From positions 46,375,240-46,439,239 of the forward strand of contig CM065703.1 of assembly GCA_017654935.2 (NCBI GenBank): a DNA stretch of 64,000 bases. The letters run 5' to 3'. Source of the DNA: Phymorhynchus buccinoides (Eukaryota; Mollusca; Gastropoda; Neogastropoda; Raphitomidae). This document shows, in pieces, positions 43,205 to 52,067 of this stretch (position 1 is the first letter of the stretch; every line of letters starts with the position of its first letter). The notes beneath the pieces are model-generated. The model saw only the letters and a program-made list of their open reading frames with translations. It had not been told where the DNA came from and searched no databases. A program made the translations under genes and the position numbers.

Positions 43205-43400
43205 GCGTACAAACGCACTACACACACACACGCGCACACACACACACACAAGCGTACAAACGCACTACACACACACACACAAACGGACAAACGCACTACA
43301 CACACGCACACACACACACACACGCGCAAACGCACTACACACACACACACTATGCACACACTATACACACACTATACACACACACACACACACGCTATAG
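42931..43400. repeat. (AC)n array punctuated by a 17-bp hairpin unit
   Basis: AC runs alternate with AAGCGTACAAACGCACT at about 42998, 43055, 43087, 43203 and 43250. Variants with GGACAAACGC occur at 43132 and 43283. GCGT and ACGC in the unit can pair. The array begins 11 bp before the start codon of the polymerase. Long TH/CV-rich frames are by-products. Confidence 0.9.
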
Positions 43401-43539
43401 CGATTTCATTTCAAATACAAAAAACGAAATAAGAAAAGAAGCCAACATACCGTTTCGATCGTGCAGTTTTTCAAAAGAAAAAGAAAAAAAGAATGCACAA
43501 ACAAACACACACACAAACACACACACACAAAAGTTCAGC

Positions 43540-43862
43540 GGGCGGCGTCCGGTTCTGCAGGCGGGGTTGTTCACAATCAATTCGGCAGGCAGGGTTGAAA
43601 AAAGTTCAGCGGGTTGATCACGTCCAGTTCAGCGGGTTCATCACCATCGGTTCGGCAGGCAGGGTTAAAATAAAAAAAAGTTCAGCGGGTTGATCACGTC
43701 CAGTTCAGCGGGTTGATCACCATCGGTTCGGCAGGCAGGCAGGGTTAAAAAAAAGTTCAGCGGGTTGATCACGTTCAGTTCAGCGGGTTGACCACTTTCA
43801 GTATTCAGTTCAGCAGGCAAAGTTTGAGCGGGTTGACAGCATCAAGTCGAGCGGGTGGGTTG
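43540..43862. repeat. minisatellite around TTCAGCGGGTTGATCAC
   Basis: Phrases TTCAGCGGGTTGATCAC and GGTTCGGCAGGCAGGGTT alternate about four times with variable A runs. Unit is roughly 85-100 bp. No gene. Confidence 0.8.
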
Positions 43863-43963
43863 ACAGGGTCGGTCATGGTTGAGGTGGGAAGAGAAGGAAC
43901 GGTAGTAGGAGGAGATGCACGATGAACGACACGGTTCTTTTTTTTCTTTCTTCTTTCACTTTC

Positions 43964-44086
43964 CTCGCATGGATGTTGGTAAAACAACGTCTCGATTGTT
44001 TAAAGTTTTTTTAAAAGTTTGTTGATCGTTGGTAGGATACCAGCGTGTCGAATAAAAAAGACAAAGTCTTCCTTTCTTCTTCTTCT

Positions 44087-44145
<59 letters not shown>

Positions 44146-44373
44146 TTAACATCGAGTTGCTGACAGGATGCTGAGTGAAAGGGTTCCTCACATGGATGCT
44201 GGTAAAACAACGTCTCGATTGTTTAAAGTTTTTTAAAAGTTTGTTGATCGTTGGTAGGATACCAGCATGTCGAATAAAAAAGACAAAGTCTTCCTTTCTT
44301 CTTCTTCTTCTCTTTCTCTCTCTCTCTCTCTCCTTTAACATCGAGTTGCTGACAGGATGCTGAGTGAAAGGGT
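43964..44373. repeat. 222-bp tandem duplication containing (CT)n
   Basis: Two copies start at 43964 and 44186 (CATGGATG-T/C-TGGTAAAACA). They share GTTGATCGTTGGTAGGATAC and end with ATCGAGTTGCTGACAGGATG. The CT tract is longer in the first copy. Confidence 0.9.
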
Positions 44374-44431
44374 TAGTGTCTGCGTTGGCACCGTTCCAGA
44401 CTTTTTTACTCGGCAGGCAGTAACTCTCCGA

Positions 44432-44552
44432 TTGACTGACTGACTGACTGACTGACCTAACTTCACCCCGCCTCCCTGTCCAAACTAGCGCATCGCCGGG
44501 CCGATTGACCTAACTTCACCCCGCCTCCCTGTCCAAACTAGCGCGTCGCCGG
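44432..44552. repeat. (GACT)n run and 54-bp tandem duplication
   Basis: A GACT tetranucleotide run is followed by two copies of a unit starting ACCTAACTTCACCCCGCCTC, which differ by a few bases. Confidence 0.85.
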
Positions 44553-44568
44553 GCAGGTGCTGGACGGA

Positions 44569-44931
44569 TTATGACTGTCTATGGAAAAACGTTGCACACC
44601 CATCGTCATAAGACTCGCCCCCGCACGCGAAATCCTCCTTTTCCCGATCCTGTTTTTTCTCCCATTCCGGATCCAGCCCCGCTAACTGGCTTCGGAGCAG
44701 CGGAAGAACCGCCATCAAATCGTTCAATTCCGGCGGTGACAGCGCGATACCTTTCGTGGTCGGGATGTAGTCATCCTGCTTCCCAGCTTCCGGCAGGGTG
44801 TATCGCCTAATATGGGCTTTCACCGCCCCCTGATACACGTTGACGGTACAAAAAGTATTCAACGTGCCTATCTTGAACAGTTTTTGTCCGTTGCGACGAA
44901 ACACTACTCGTTGGTTGTCGGAAGACGCCAT
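44569..44931 (-). CDS. PC4/p15-like protein, distal copy (element A)
   Basis: 120 residues from an ATG in good context (GCCATGGC). Residues 10-75 match the PC4 (Sub1/p15) pattern: KLFKIGTLNTF, then KAHIRRYTLPEAG (the strand with R..Y), TTKGIALSPPELNDLMAVLP as the conserved turn and helix. PC4 proteins bind single-stranded DNA as dimers and act in transcription, replication and repair in the nucleus. The acidic C-terminus (DREKEDFACGGE) is specific to this copy. It lies between the polymerase and the protease-proximal PC4-like gene. Its equivalent in element B is at 53359. A role in coating replicating viral DNA is inference. Confidence 0.75.
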   Translation of the reverse strand: MASSDNQRVVFRRNGQKLFKIGTLNTFCTVNVYQGAVKAHIRRYTLPEAGKQDDYIPTTKGIALSPPELNDLMAVLPLLRSQLAGLDPEWEKKQDREKEDFACGGESYDDGCATFFHRQS

Positions 44932-45056
44932 GGCTTTCTGAGCGGCTAATGCCGGCGACTGGAACCGTTCCGACGTTTTAAACTCAAAACGCCACGCTAC
45001 CCCTGTCGTTGTTCTCCCCCCTCTACTTTCCCGCCTCCGTCCGAGCGTCGGTCGAA

Positions 45057-45290
45057 GCTGACGTCATAGTACGCGTCAGCCAACGGGCGTCCGAAGCTCG
45101 GACGGAGGTCCAGCGTTCCGAGCCTTATTAGGATTTTCTCCACACCGATGTCCCGGTCAACACCGACTCTATCCACCTTGACCCCGCCTACCGCTGACGT
45201 CATCCCCCTCAGCCCGATGTCGGAGCGCTCCGCGTCCTTTTCGACACCGACGCTATCCGCCTTAACCCCGCCTACTGCTGACGTCATCGC
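45057..45290. promoter_or_regulatory. three CRE-type TGACGTCA palindromes in a duplicated spacer
   Basis: TGACGTCA occurs at 45059-45066, 45195-45202 and 45279-45286, in the gap between the two PC4-like genes of element A. The last two lie in an 84-bp tandem duplication (CCCCGCCTAC-C/T-GCTGACGTC). TGACGTCA is the cAMP-response element bound by CREB/ATF factors in animals. Use as a promoter for the distal PC4-like gene or the polymerase is inference. Confidence 0.5.
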
Positions 45291-45368
45291 CCGGATTCAA
45301 ATCCGATCGGGACGCGTGGGTAGTCCGAAGAGCGCGAGCCGGACAGGAAGACGTCGCAAACAACGCTC

Positions 45369-45767
45369 TCATACGGTGCTGCCGCCGCTGCTGTTGTTGC
45401 TGCTGCCGCTGCTGGTAGTGACGCCGCTGGTGCTGGTGCTGGTGCTATTTGTAGCGGCGGAAGAGGCGGGCGGGAACGAAAAAGGGGAGATAGGGGTGGG
45501 GAGGGGTATCTGCTGCAAACAAGATGGCGCCTCGTTTTCCCTTCGCGCTCTCAGCTCCGATAAGTCTTTCATGATCCGGTTTTTTGCTTTGGTCAATTGG
45601 CAAAACTGATCCCGCTTCAGCGACACGAGGGTTTTAGCCCTCACCGAACATCCTCCTTTCACGTTGTCCCATCGGCTCGATCGTTTAATAGCCACGTAAT
45701 ACGCTCCATTTCTGACGTAGGTTTGAGCATACAGGTTACTGCCTAGCGGATAATAGTCCTGAGACAT
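45369..45767 (-). CDS. PC4/p15-like protein, protease-proximal copy (element A)
   Basis: Start chosen at ATG 45767 (MSQDYYPLGSNLYAQ), because the counterpart in element B starts MSGESASYFPLGGNLYA. That makes 132 residues and a 32-bp overlap with the protease end. The core has LGSNLYAQTYV, YYVAIKRSSRW, VKGGCSVRAKTLVSLKRDQF and a helix LTKAKNRIMKDLSEL, the PC4 order of strands and helix. The Ser/Thr/Gly tail is encoded by a GCT/GCC-rich tract that looks repeat-expanded. Expected role is single-stranded DNA binding; that is inferred from fold similarity. Confidence 0.65.
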   Translation of the reverse strand: MSQDYYPLGSNLYAQTYVRNGAYYVAIKRSSRWDNVKGGCSVRAKTLVSLKRDQFCQLTKAKNRIMKDLSELRARRENEAPSCLQQIPLPTPISPFSFPPASSAATNSTSTSTSGVTTSSGSSNNSSGGSTV

Positions 45768-46209
45768 GACGAACGTACCACTCGCGTATCCAACAATCGT
45801 TTCTTGCGAAATTGAACCGGTCGAACGGTTGCAGCAAGCGAGGTCCGGACACTCCGCGAGTCTGCTGATGCAAAAAATATAAACAGTAATAACCGCACGT
45901 CCTTGATAACACACCCTGAATCTGCACGTCGATATAAGTCCACTTGACCGTATGCTTGGCTAAAAAGCCTAGGACCGACGGATGTAAGGGGCCTAAACCG
46001 AAACTGTTGAAAAACACGCCCGTTTGGAAAGCATCCACATACACCGCCGTCCAATGTTCCCCCGGTTCGTCGGACGTGTTGGTGTTTATGACTATCGCGC
46101 AGGGATAGTACACGCTGGCGGGAAGTCGATCGATCGGGAAGACGCCCTGAAAACACGTCTTGGTGTAAGCGTCACCGCACAGAAACTGACTCAGCTCCCA
46201 CCCGTTCAT
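45736..46209 (-). CDS. adenain-like cysteine protease (element A)
   Basis: 157 residues. Catalytic pattern of adenovirus-type maturation proteases (clan CE): His52 in GEHWTAVYVD, Gln98 and Cys105 in SRTCGYYCLYF, with the family's seven-residue Gln-Cys spacing. The third position, acidic in most members and Asp71 in the element B copy, is Asn68 here (FFNSFGL). The N-terminus (FQGVFPIDRLP) matches element B (FRGVFPRDKLG). The start codon overlaps the capsid stop in ATGA, a compact viral arrangement. It would cleave capsid precursors in the particle. Intact frame. Confidence 0.85.
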   Translation of the reverse strand: MNGWELSQFLCGDAYTKTCFQGVFPIDRLPASVYYPCAIVINTNTSDEPGEHWTAVYVDAFQTGVFFNSFGLGPLHPSVLGFLAKHTVKWTYIDVQIQGVLSRTCGYYCLYFLHQQTRGVSGPRLLQPFDRFNFARNDCWIREWYVRHVSGLLSARQ

Positions 46210-46537
46210 AGCATCAAGACTTCTCTGGTTTTGGTCACCTCCAGCTGGCCGTCGATTTTGGCGTACACGATGACGTTCATTGGCTGAGCCAGACCCTGAC
46301 TGAACTGCGCCTCGATCCTCAGCGGCCCCGCGCGCGAAACCTCCACCATTCCGTCGGCGGGGTGCAGGCTGGCTGTCAGGTCGAAAGCGTACAGGGTGTA
46401 GCCTCGCGCGTAGTCCCGCAGGCTGATGCCGGAAGTTGCGTCCGTCCAGGCGGAATTAGTCCCGGTGAACAGCGTCATGTAGCACGCGGTGTACTGATTC
46501 TCGGCAAAGTCGGGGCGCAACCCTTTTCCCGGGAAAA
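46206..46537 (-). pseudogene. hexon-like capsid protein C-terminus, in-frame fused (element A)
   Basis: The last about 108 residues match the C-terminus of element B's capsid gene. PGKGLRPDFAENQ aligns with PGKPLTPDFERHQ. GYTLYAFDLTASL aligns with GYSIFCFDLSPSL, and the ending VIVYAKIDGQLEVTKTREVL also corresponds. This is the double-jelly-roll (hexon-like) major capsid protein of polinton/adintovirus elements. The rest is missing: upstream of 46537 the same open frame continues into a repeat-borne ORF, making a 256-codon chimera. Only the C-terminal piece is viral. Confidence 0.8.
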
Positions 46538-46913
46538 CCGTACCCTCCTGTATTTCTTCTAAATACTCTACAAAGCCACTCCAACGATCAGCCAGGATGC
46601 CTTGTATTCTGTCAGCCTCTTCCTTCATCGCCGCTTTGTAGCAGAAATAGATGAAATGCCCGGTAGGCAGCATCGATCTTAAAGAACATTTCTCCTTGAA
46701 ATCTCCTTCATGATATGAATCTATCAATCTGTCCATCGATAGTTTTTCTAAAGGTTGCACAAGGTCCGGAAGCTTAACATTTCGATCAATCAAGATCTCT
46801 AAAATCTCGCCACTGCGTATCACTTCTGATTGATCCAGTTCGTTCATTTTGCTGATGTTTTCTAAAACAGCCAGATATTCCTCCCAAATTTCTCGTGATA
46901 CCTCGTCCGCCAT
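46538..46913 (-). CDS. repeat-borne unknown ORF, copy 2 (fused to capsid piece)
   Basis: ATG at 46913 begins MADEVSREIWEEYLAVLENI and continues for about 125 residues: ELDQSEVIRSGEI, LPDLVQPLEKLSMDRL, EKCSLRSMLPTGHF, IYFCYKAAMKEEADR, ADRWSGFVEYLEEIQEG. It then runs without a stop into the capsid C-terminus. It is helical and acidic, with no family recognised. Unlike copy 1 at 34 kb, the frame is intact from its start. A BEN-like ORF lies upstream. Whether this is a real gene exon or a spacer kept open by chance is unknown. Confidence 0.55.
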
Positions 46914-47012
46914 CGTGCAAAAAATGGTTAGTTGCTGTACCAACGCGCTCAACAAAACGTATTTTAACAAAAACAACTTTGATCTTGTTTTACCTTATGT
47001 TTTTATCCTTTT

Positions 47013-47270
47013 TTAATATGTGGTGAGATGTAATGGGGCTATAATTTTAATCGTAATCTTAATCTTGTACTTTTTGTAAAAATTCTCCATTCCCTCTGTA
47101 GAAAAAACCCACATGTCCTCACCCAGGGTGGAAAGTGTTTTTGTTGTTGGCTTGCCTGTGAATGAACAATTAAGCAGTTGTTCACGAGTGAACATTTTCT
47201 GGGCATGCGTTTTTACTGTTTTCATTGCATCAGTGCCTGGACAAATGAAACCACGTAGGTCATTTTCCGT
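47013..47270 (-). pseudogene. BEN-domain-like ORF, copy 2
   Basis: Same protein segment as at 34578 (KTHAQKMFTREQLLNCSF, TGKPTTKTLSTLGEDMW, GMENFYKKYK). Differences are silent or conservative in the conserved core. The first codon used in this copy is an internal Met at 47225; the upstream part also reads in the same frame as far as about 47270. Probable DNA-binding module; it may be an exon. The family is assigned by eye. Confidence 0.5.
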
Positions 47271-47679
47271 TAAGCTGTTGTAAAGGTGGTGTGATGTGGG
47301 CTGTGTAGGTCGTCTTTTGTTTCTGGCAGTGCCCTAACCTGTGATGAGGTGACAGCCCTGACATGGCCTTTGCTGTCGACGGGGCTATTATTTTAATCTT
47401 AATCTTAATCTTAACCTGTGATGAACCTCGTCATCATGTTAATAATTAAAAAAATAAATATATACCTTTTAGCACACATACACGACCAAATAACTTGACC
47501 AATTACGCTCCAAAAGAAGCCTTCTTCGGTGCCCAGATAGTCATAGTCAATGTGTGTGTATATATAGGTTTACCAATTTTCACCTTCAGCCCAGCTTTAC
47601 TAACCGAAGTATGGTCGGACTCAGTTTCAGCCGGGCTCCTGTTTGGTTCATAAACACCTGGACTTTGAATACGTGGTGA

Positions 47680-47760
47680 GTTGCGACGTGGTGAGATGCG
47701 ATGTGGTGAGATGCGACGTGGTGAGATGCGACGTGGTGAGATGCGACGTGGTGAGATGTA
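47680..47760. repeat. 15-bp tandem repeat, about 5-6 copies
   Basis: Units of GTGGTGAGATGCGAC repeat just before a LINE/SINE 3' end. The minus strand reads as RRISP repeats by periodicity. Confidence 0.85.
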
Positions 47761-47899
47761 ACATGGTGACAGCCCTGGCATGACCTTTGCTGTCGACGGG
47801 ACTCTAATTGTAATTTTAATCTTAATTTTTAAAAATTATCAGTCTTCGTTTTCATTATAATCATGCTTTTAAAATAATGTATGAAAAGTCACTTACTTT

Positions 47900-47960
47900 T
47901 TAAAATAGAATGATGGGATCTGCCTCCAAACCCATCCCGGCGAAATACTCTACTAGGCTA
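47900..47960 (-). CDS. possible terminal exon fragment of the BEN-like unit, copy 2
   Basis: Minus-strand residues VEYFAGMGLEADPIILF then TAA (47900-47902) parallel VEYFHGTGMKEDPIVLF in copy 1. The upstream part does not match copy 1 and no acceptor was fixed. Confidence 0.35.
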
Positions 47961-48537
47961 GTTGACATCTGTACAGACATACAAATTGTATTTTGAGTCT
48001 ATAGGGCTCTCAAACTACTGTTACTGCACTGACAATTATTACTTTTTTCTGCATACACAACATTCAAGACCAATGTAAAAATGTACGGACGGACGCACAG
48101 ATGGATGTACGGACGCACGCACACGCACGGACGGATGGGACAGAAACAATAGTTCACCAAGCTTCGCTCAGGAGCTAAAAATGGGTATAACTGTGCTCTA
48201 CAAATAAGTAAACCATTACCATGAATCATAGTAAGTACTTACATTTTGTTATCATTAAGGCCTATTGTATCAGATATGATACACTGTGAAAGTGCTAGGG
48301 CCCGTTGTATCAAATCTGATACGCATGTTTTGAAAAATTCCTAAGTCATTTATTTTTGCAACAGCTGTATTATTTATTACATGTGTAACTTATTTCATAT
48401 CATCACATCATGAAAACATATAATAATTTGGAAGATTGACTTACCTTGGTTTGGATTAGACTGGATTTTGTTTGTATCACTTGGGCACTCTGGAAGCATG
48501 TGGAACCATGAAACAGGAACACTGGCTAAATCTACCT
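47961..48537. other. no recognisable gene
   Basis: Contains a short repeated GGACGGACG/ACGCACG tract near 48085-48135 and two GTATCA(A/G)AT(C/A)TGATAC-type inverted motifs at 48268-48283 and 48308-48323. Nothing coding is supported. Confidence 0.45.
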
Positions 48538-48789
48538 TCATGTGAATAGTAGCAGTCGCTTCCCTTGCATTGCCATCTCCATTCTCCTTTGATGGAGTGT
48601 GTGTTTACTACGTATCAAATTTGATTCCGTGCAAAGCCGTTTGTAGGATCTCTTAAAAGGTCCAAACACGACTCTGTCCAGTGGCTGCAGAAAGTGGGTG
48701 GTATGTGGAGGCAAGGCCATGAGATGAATGTTCTCTTTGCGGGCCTTTTCAAGAAGCTCTGGGACCTCATGGCTGCCATGTGAATCCAA
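48538..48789 (-). pseudogene. pogo/Tigger-type DDE transposase fragment
   Basis: About 83 codons: MDSHGSHEVPELLEKARK, NIHLMALPPHTTHFLQPLDR and FGPFKRSYKRLC. This is the DDE_1 superfamily pattern, with the second Asp (normally DGHGSH) and LPPHTTHxLQPLD. The rest of the transposase is absent. Directly upstream, the minus strand carries a relic of the FIYFCYK-type unknown ORF. A dead fragment. Confidence 0.75.
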
Positions 48790-48839
48790 GAAGAGAACTT
48801 ACAAACACGTCCCAACAACCATCCAGGATGAGTGGCATT

Positions 48840-48965
48840 GTCTTTCTCATCCCTCATCGCCACTTTGTAGCAAAAGTAGATAAAATCACCGGTAGCCATC
48901 TTCGTTCTCATAGAACATTTGTCATCGAAATTGGGGGATGTTGGAAACTGAGTGCACATTGTGTC
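48840..48965 (-). pseudogene. third relic of the repeat-borne FIYFCYK ORF
   Basis: Minus residues DDKCSMRTKMATGDFIYF and CYKVAMRDEKD parallel EKCSLRSMLPTGHFIYF and CYKAAMKEE in the copies at 34 and 46.7 kb. It is diverged and short. It is flanked by the pogo-type fragment. Confidence 0.5.
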
Positions 48966-49117
48966 ACTGTGTAGGGATGGGGGCATCAAAACATCAATAA
49001 ATAAATGCTCTAAAACATGGAATGAGCTACCCTGGCAGGGGTGTGCGCTCTCCCAGTGCTTTCTAGTGATATATTGTAACTATTTGGGAAATTCTACAAT
49101 GCAAACCTGGTTTCACA

Positions 49118-49318
49118 CTAACAATATACCTGGTTCAGAAGCTTGTTTGTGATGCGCATTCTGAGTTGTAGGTCATCAGGTACCATATTTTCATATGGAA
49201 TAAAGGGCAGCATATCTGGTCGTTGGTAGCCATATGTCTCTGATGCAGGTGCACGAAGGCAGGCAATCTGCTCTTCGTAGCTTCTTGAGGTCTTCCAGCT
49301 TTCTGCATGAACATGCAA
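49118..49318 (-). pseudogene. unidentified transposon-protein-like fragment
   Basis: About 66 codons with RPDMLPFIPYENMVPDDLQL and RMRITNKLLNQV. The phrase looks protein-like and reminiscent of invertebrate transposon proteins, but I cannot name a family. No start or end is fixed. Confidence 0.3.
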
Positions 49319-50124
49319 ACAATAACCACTTCTGTATGATATTTAAATAGCATAGTTTGCGGACTACAAGGCGATACTTTTTCCAAAGATTGAGCCCCCT
49401 GCGTCAAATAATGGGACTGATAAAATGGTAGAAAAATATACTAACAACATCCTATTTTGTCGCTAAAATTTGGGGAGTGAGCCTTATAATGAGGTGTGCG
49501 CACGCCCTTTGTTTTGTTTTTGTTTTTGTTTTTTTGGACGTGTTTTGTAGATGGAGGAACACTTGTTGCTCTCTTGTCCAAGTTGAATGTAACTTTTTTT
49601 ATCCCAGTTTTTTCTTCTTTTTTCCGTAGTACTTTATATATCTTGTCTTGTTGGTTTTCGAGTTTTTCAAGGCTTTTTTTAAATTTATTTCAATTCAATG
49701 TTTATTTCAGACAAATCACTTTTATCGTTTTCAAGAGGTGGTGTAGGTTTTTGAGGTGGTGTAGTCCTACGAGGTGATGTCTGTCTACAGGGTGTGGTTC
49801 TACGGGGTGATGTTCGCCTATAAGAAGATGTACTCCAGTCGTACTCCATTTTAGGATCCTATGAGATCTGTTAGTTCATTTTGCGTGTTGTTTTTGTTGG
49901 TAAGGTGCCTTCATAGTCTCTCTGTTCTCTTACACACACACACGCACGCACACGCACACGCACACACACACACACACACAAATGTTTTTTGTTTGTTTTG
50001 TTGGGGTTTCTCCCCCACATGACCGCCTGTCGTCAACGACCGCTTTTGGAAAACTTAATTATAAGACGAATTGTCTTGTCTGTACTCCAGTTGTATTCCA
50101 TCTTAAGATTATTCCAACCAGAGA
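49319..50124. other. no supported gene
   Basis: T-rich sequence, a short GGTGTAG/GGTGATGT repeat (49740-49830) and an (AC)n run at 49932-49980. Nothing coding is supported. Confidence 0.45.
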
Positions 50125-50352
50125 CGAATACAAGCAACAATGAAGCTTTCTCCAGAAAAGAAGTATTCAAGAACGTTCTCAACTTGGACGAGGAGACATA
50201 CGCCGAATGCGAGCAGAACAATATGGAGCCCTTGAGGCGCTGCAAAAAAGATGGAAGACATCACCGAAGGCAAAGATGGAGGCGTACTCAAAAAGATCAT
50301 CAAGCACGGGACGGGGTCCGTGGTCCCTCCTGAAGCTTTTGTACTTTATATA
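50125..50352 (+). pseudogene. FKBP-like N-terminal fragment, interrupted
   Basis: One plus frame from 50251 reads MEDITEGKDGGVLKKIIK followed by GTGSVVPPEAFVL. This matches the start of an FKBP domain, as in FKBP6-type proteins (GGVLKxIIxxGTG..VPP). Upstream residues that could precede it (EQYGALEALQK) are in another frame, across a run of six A at 50244-50249. The domain stops at 50352, where the Tc1 element begins. Beyond the Tc1 is LINE/SINE 3'-end DNA, not the rest of FKBP. It is a broken, probably duplicated piece of a host gene. Confidence 0.45.
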
Positions 50353-51967
50353 CACAAAGAAAAAAGTTAAGCACCCCCCCGTCATTTTCAGTTTGACAAA
50401 CTGAAATGCTGTATTGATTGAAACTGTTAAGTGTAGTATATTTCTTTATTTGTTTTTTATTGAAACGAACACATTCCCAACATGAAAACACAAGAATACA
50501 TTTTCTTAATGTTAAACATAACATGATATTGGTCCAAAAAGATTGATACCATTTTCACATGAAAAAAGAGTCGTGAAAAGTATGGTCAGTGCCCAAAAAT
50601 GGGGCTTATTCAAAGCGACAATTTGATTGGAAAACAATGCCATGGGTGTCCATAAACCAAAAATCAAGAAAATGTTCAGTAGCGCGTGAAGCCACCCTGA
50701 GTCTGGATGACTGCCTCGACCCGGCGTTGCATCCCTCCGGTCAGGCGCTGGATCTGCTGCATTGTCAGTTGCCGCCACTCCTGATGCAGGGCTGCTTCCA
50801 GTTGCCGCAGATTTTGTGGCAAAGGGTCAAGTTCTGCAACCGGCGGCCAATCATGTCCCAGATGTGCTCCAGCGGATTGAGGTCAGGGCTCATGGCAGGC
50901 CAGGGCATGGTTGGCACCGCTTCCTGCTGGAGATAGTCTGTCACTGCTCGAGCACGGTGGGGCCTAGCGTTGTCATCCATGTACAGAGGTCTTGTGGCCA
51001 GTGGGTGGTTGTCAAAATGGGGCACGACGACTGGCTGGAGGACATCTTGGATATACCGTTCGCCTGTAAGAGTTCCTTGAATGGTCACCAAATCCAACTT
51101 GCATTCATGAGACATGCACCCCCAAACCATTATGGAACCTCCACCGTAAGCAACTGTTGGCTGTATGTTCCTGGGTGCATATGCTGTATTTGGATGTCTC
51201 CAAACCCTGGCTCTGCCATCAGTGACATGCAGCAGGAATCGGCTTTCATCGGACCAGTGAATCCTTCTCCAGTTCCTCAGGTTCCATCCCCTTCGCGCGA
51301 TACACCACTGCAAACGCTCTCTTTTGTGGTGGTCAGTCAACTTTGGGCGCTTAATCACCCTCCTCGCTCTATAACCATGTTCTTTTAGGCGGTTCCTCAC
51401 TGTTCTCGTGGAAAATCGTCTGTTGGGCAGCCACTGTCGTTTCAAGTTGGTGCTTGTAGAGAATGGTTCACGGCGTACCAGGCGAAGCAGTGCTCTGTTT
51501 TCGCGTTGTGTTGTCACACGGGGTCGGCCAGATCGTGGGCGGTCCTGAACACTGTTGGTTTGCTGGTGTTTCCTCACCAGCCGGCTGATAACAGTGTGGT
51601 CGAAGCCAAGTTGCCGTCCGATTGCTTTGAAGGACATCTCCAGCTGAATGCATTCCAATAACTTGCCATCTTTGCGCCTCTGTTATTCTCCTTCGTACCA
51701 TATTCAATTGAAAGGAATAGCTTTACTCTAAAGCAGCTGTGAGTTTAGACACTGAGAACTCAGCAAACTTGCTTTTTGCAACAGTACAGAAATCTGATTG
51801 CACGTGCAAGCCACACCCTGACCTAGCTTCACAGACAGGTGAGACTGGTTTGGTTCCATCTATGGAACACCAATGTTGTCCAAACATATACTTTTGGGTC
51901 ATTATTAGTTATCATCAATTTTTTGCGGACGGAAATATGAGGGGGGTGCTTAACTTTTTTCCTTGTG
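50353..51967 (-). mobile_element. Tc1-type DNA transposon with TIRs and TA TSD
   Basis: 1,615 bp. The left end CACAAAGAAAAAAGTTAAGC and the right end (complement CACAAGGAAAAAAGTTAAGC) form TIRs of about 28 bp. TA lies at 50351-50352 and at 51968-51969. The transposase is on the minus strand with two frameshifts. Length and ends are those of complete Tc1 elements. Confidence 0.9.
50680..51707 (-). pseudogene. Tc1 transposase (DD34E), two frameshifts
   Basis: The N-terminus begins in one frame (51707, MNMVRRRITEAQRWQVIGMH). It changes frame near 51650 to the main 297-codon frame (51658-50765), then changes again near 50840 for the C-terminus, which ends at about 50680 with GGFTRY. The main frame has the paired HTH region (AIGRQLGFDHTVISRLVRK, RSGRPRVTT). 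The catalytic core follows: Asp in HWSDESRF, Asp in YMDDNARPHRA, and Glu in NPLEHIW, with 34 residues between the last two. It would cut and paste Tc1 elements at TA sites; this copy cannot without repair. Confidence 0.9.
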
Positions 51968-52067
51968 TATATGTTGTCGACGGGGCTATGATTTTAATCT
52001 TGATCTTCAGCACCTGTATCGACCAACCCTTTTACCTTTTGTTTCTCAATTGACAAAAGAATAGACT

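Larger units (their letters stand above)
39288..46537 (-). mobile_element. element A: polinton/adintovirus-like integrate, partial
   Basis: On the minus strand: capsid C-terminus (46537-46206), adenain-like protease, PC4-like gene, second PC4-like gene, then a zinc-finger DNA polymerase. No retroviral-type integrase, packaging ATPase or penton-like gene is found, and no terminal inverted repeat is visible. The 5' side is cut at about 46.54 kb by repeat DNA. It is an old, partial copy with frameshifts in the polymerase but open small genes. It resembles animal adintoviruses/Mavericks in gene content. Confidence 0.85.
46536..47965 (-). repeat. BEN-unit segmental duplication, copy 2 (copy 1 at 33.9-35.4 kb)
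   Basis: About 880 bp (46536-47412) is nearly identical to 34100-34995, including two ORFs and a LINE/SINE 3' end. A further block (47820-47960) matches 35160-35300. Order and orientation agree, so a unit of about 1.3-1.4 kb was copied. No target duplication was identified. Confidence 0.85.

Noticed and set aside
42765..43617. 200-plus-codon plus-strand frames of HTHTHT residues
   Set aside because: Pure (AC)n by-product that partly overlaps the polymerase gene on the other strand.
44997..45287. 96-codon minus frame with a repeated MTSAVGGVK unit
   Set aside because: The repetition comes from the 84-bp tandem duplication that carries CRE sites, and no counterpart exists in element B.
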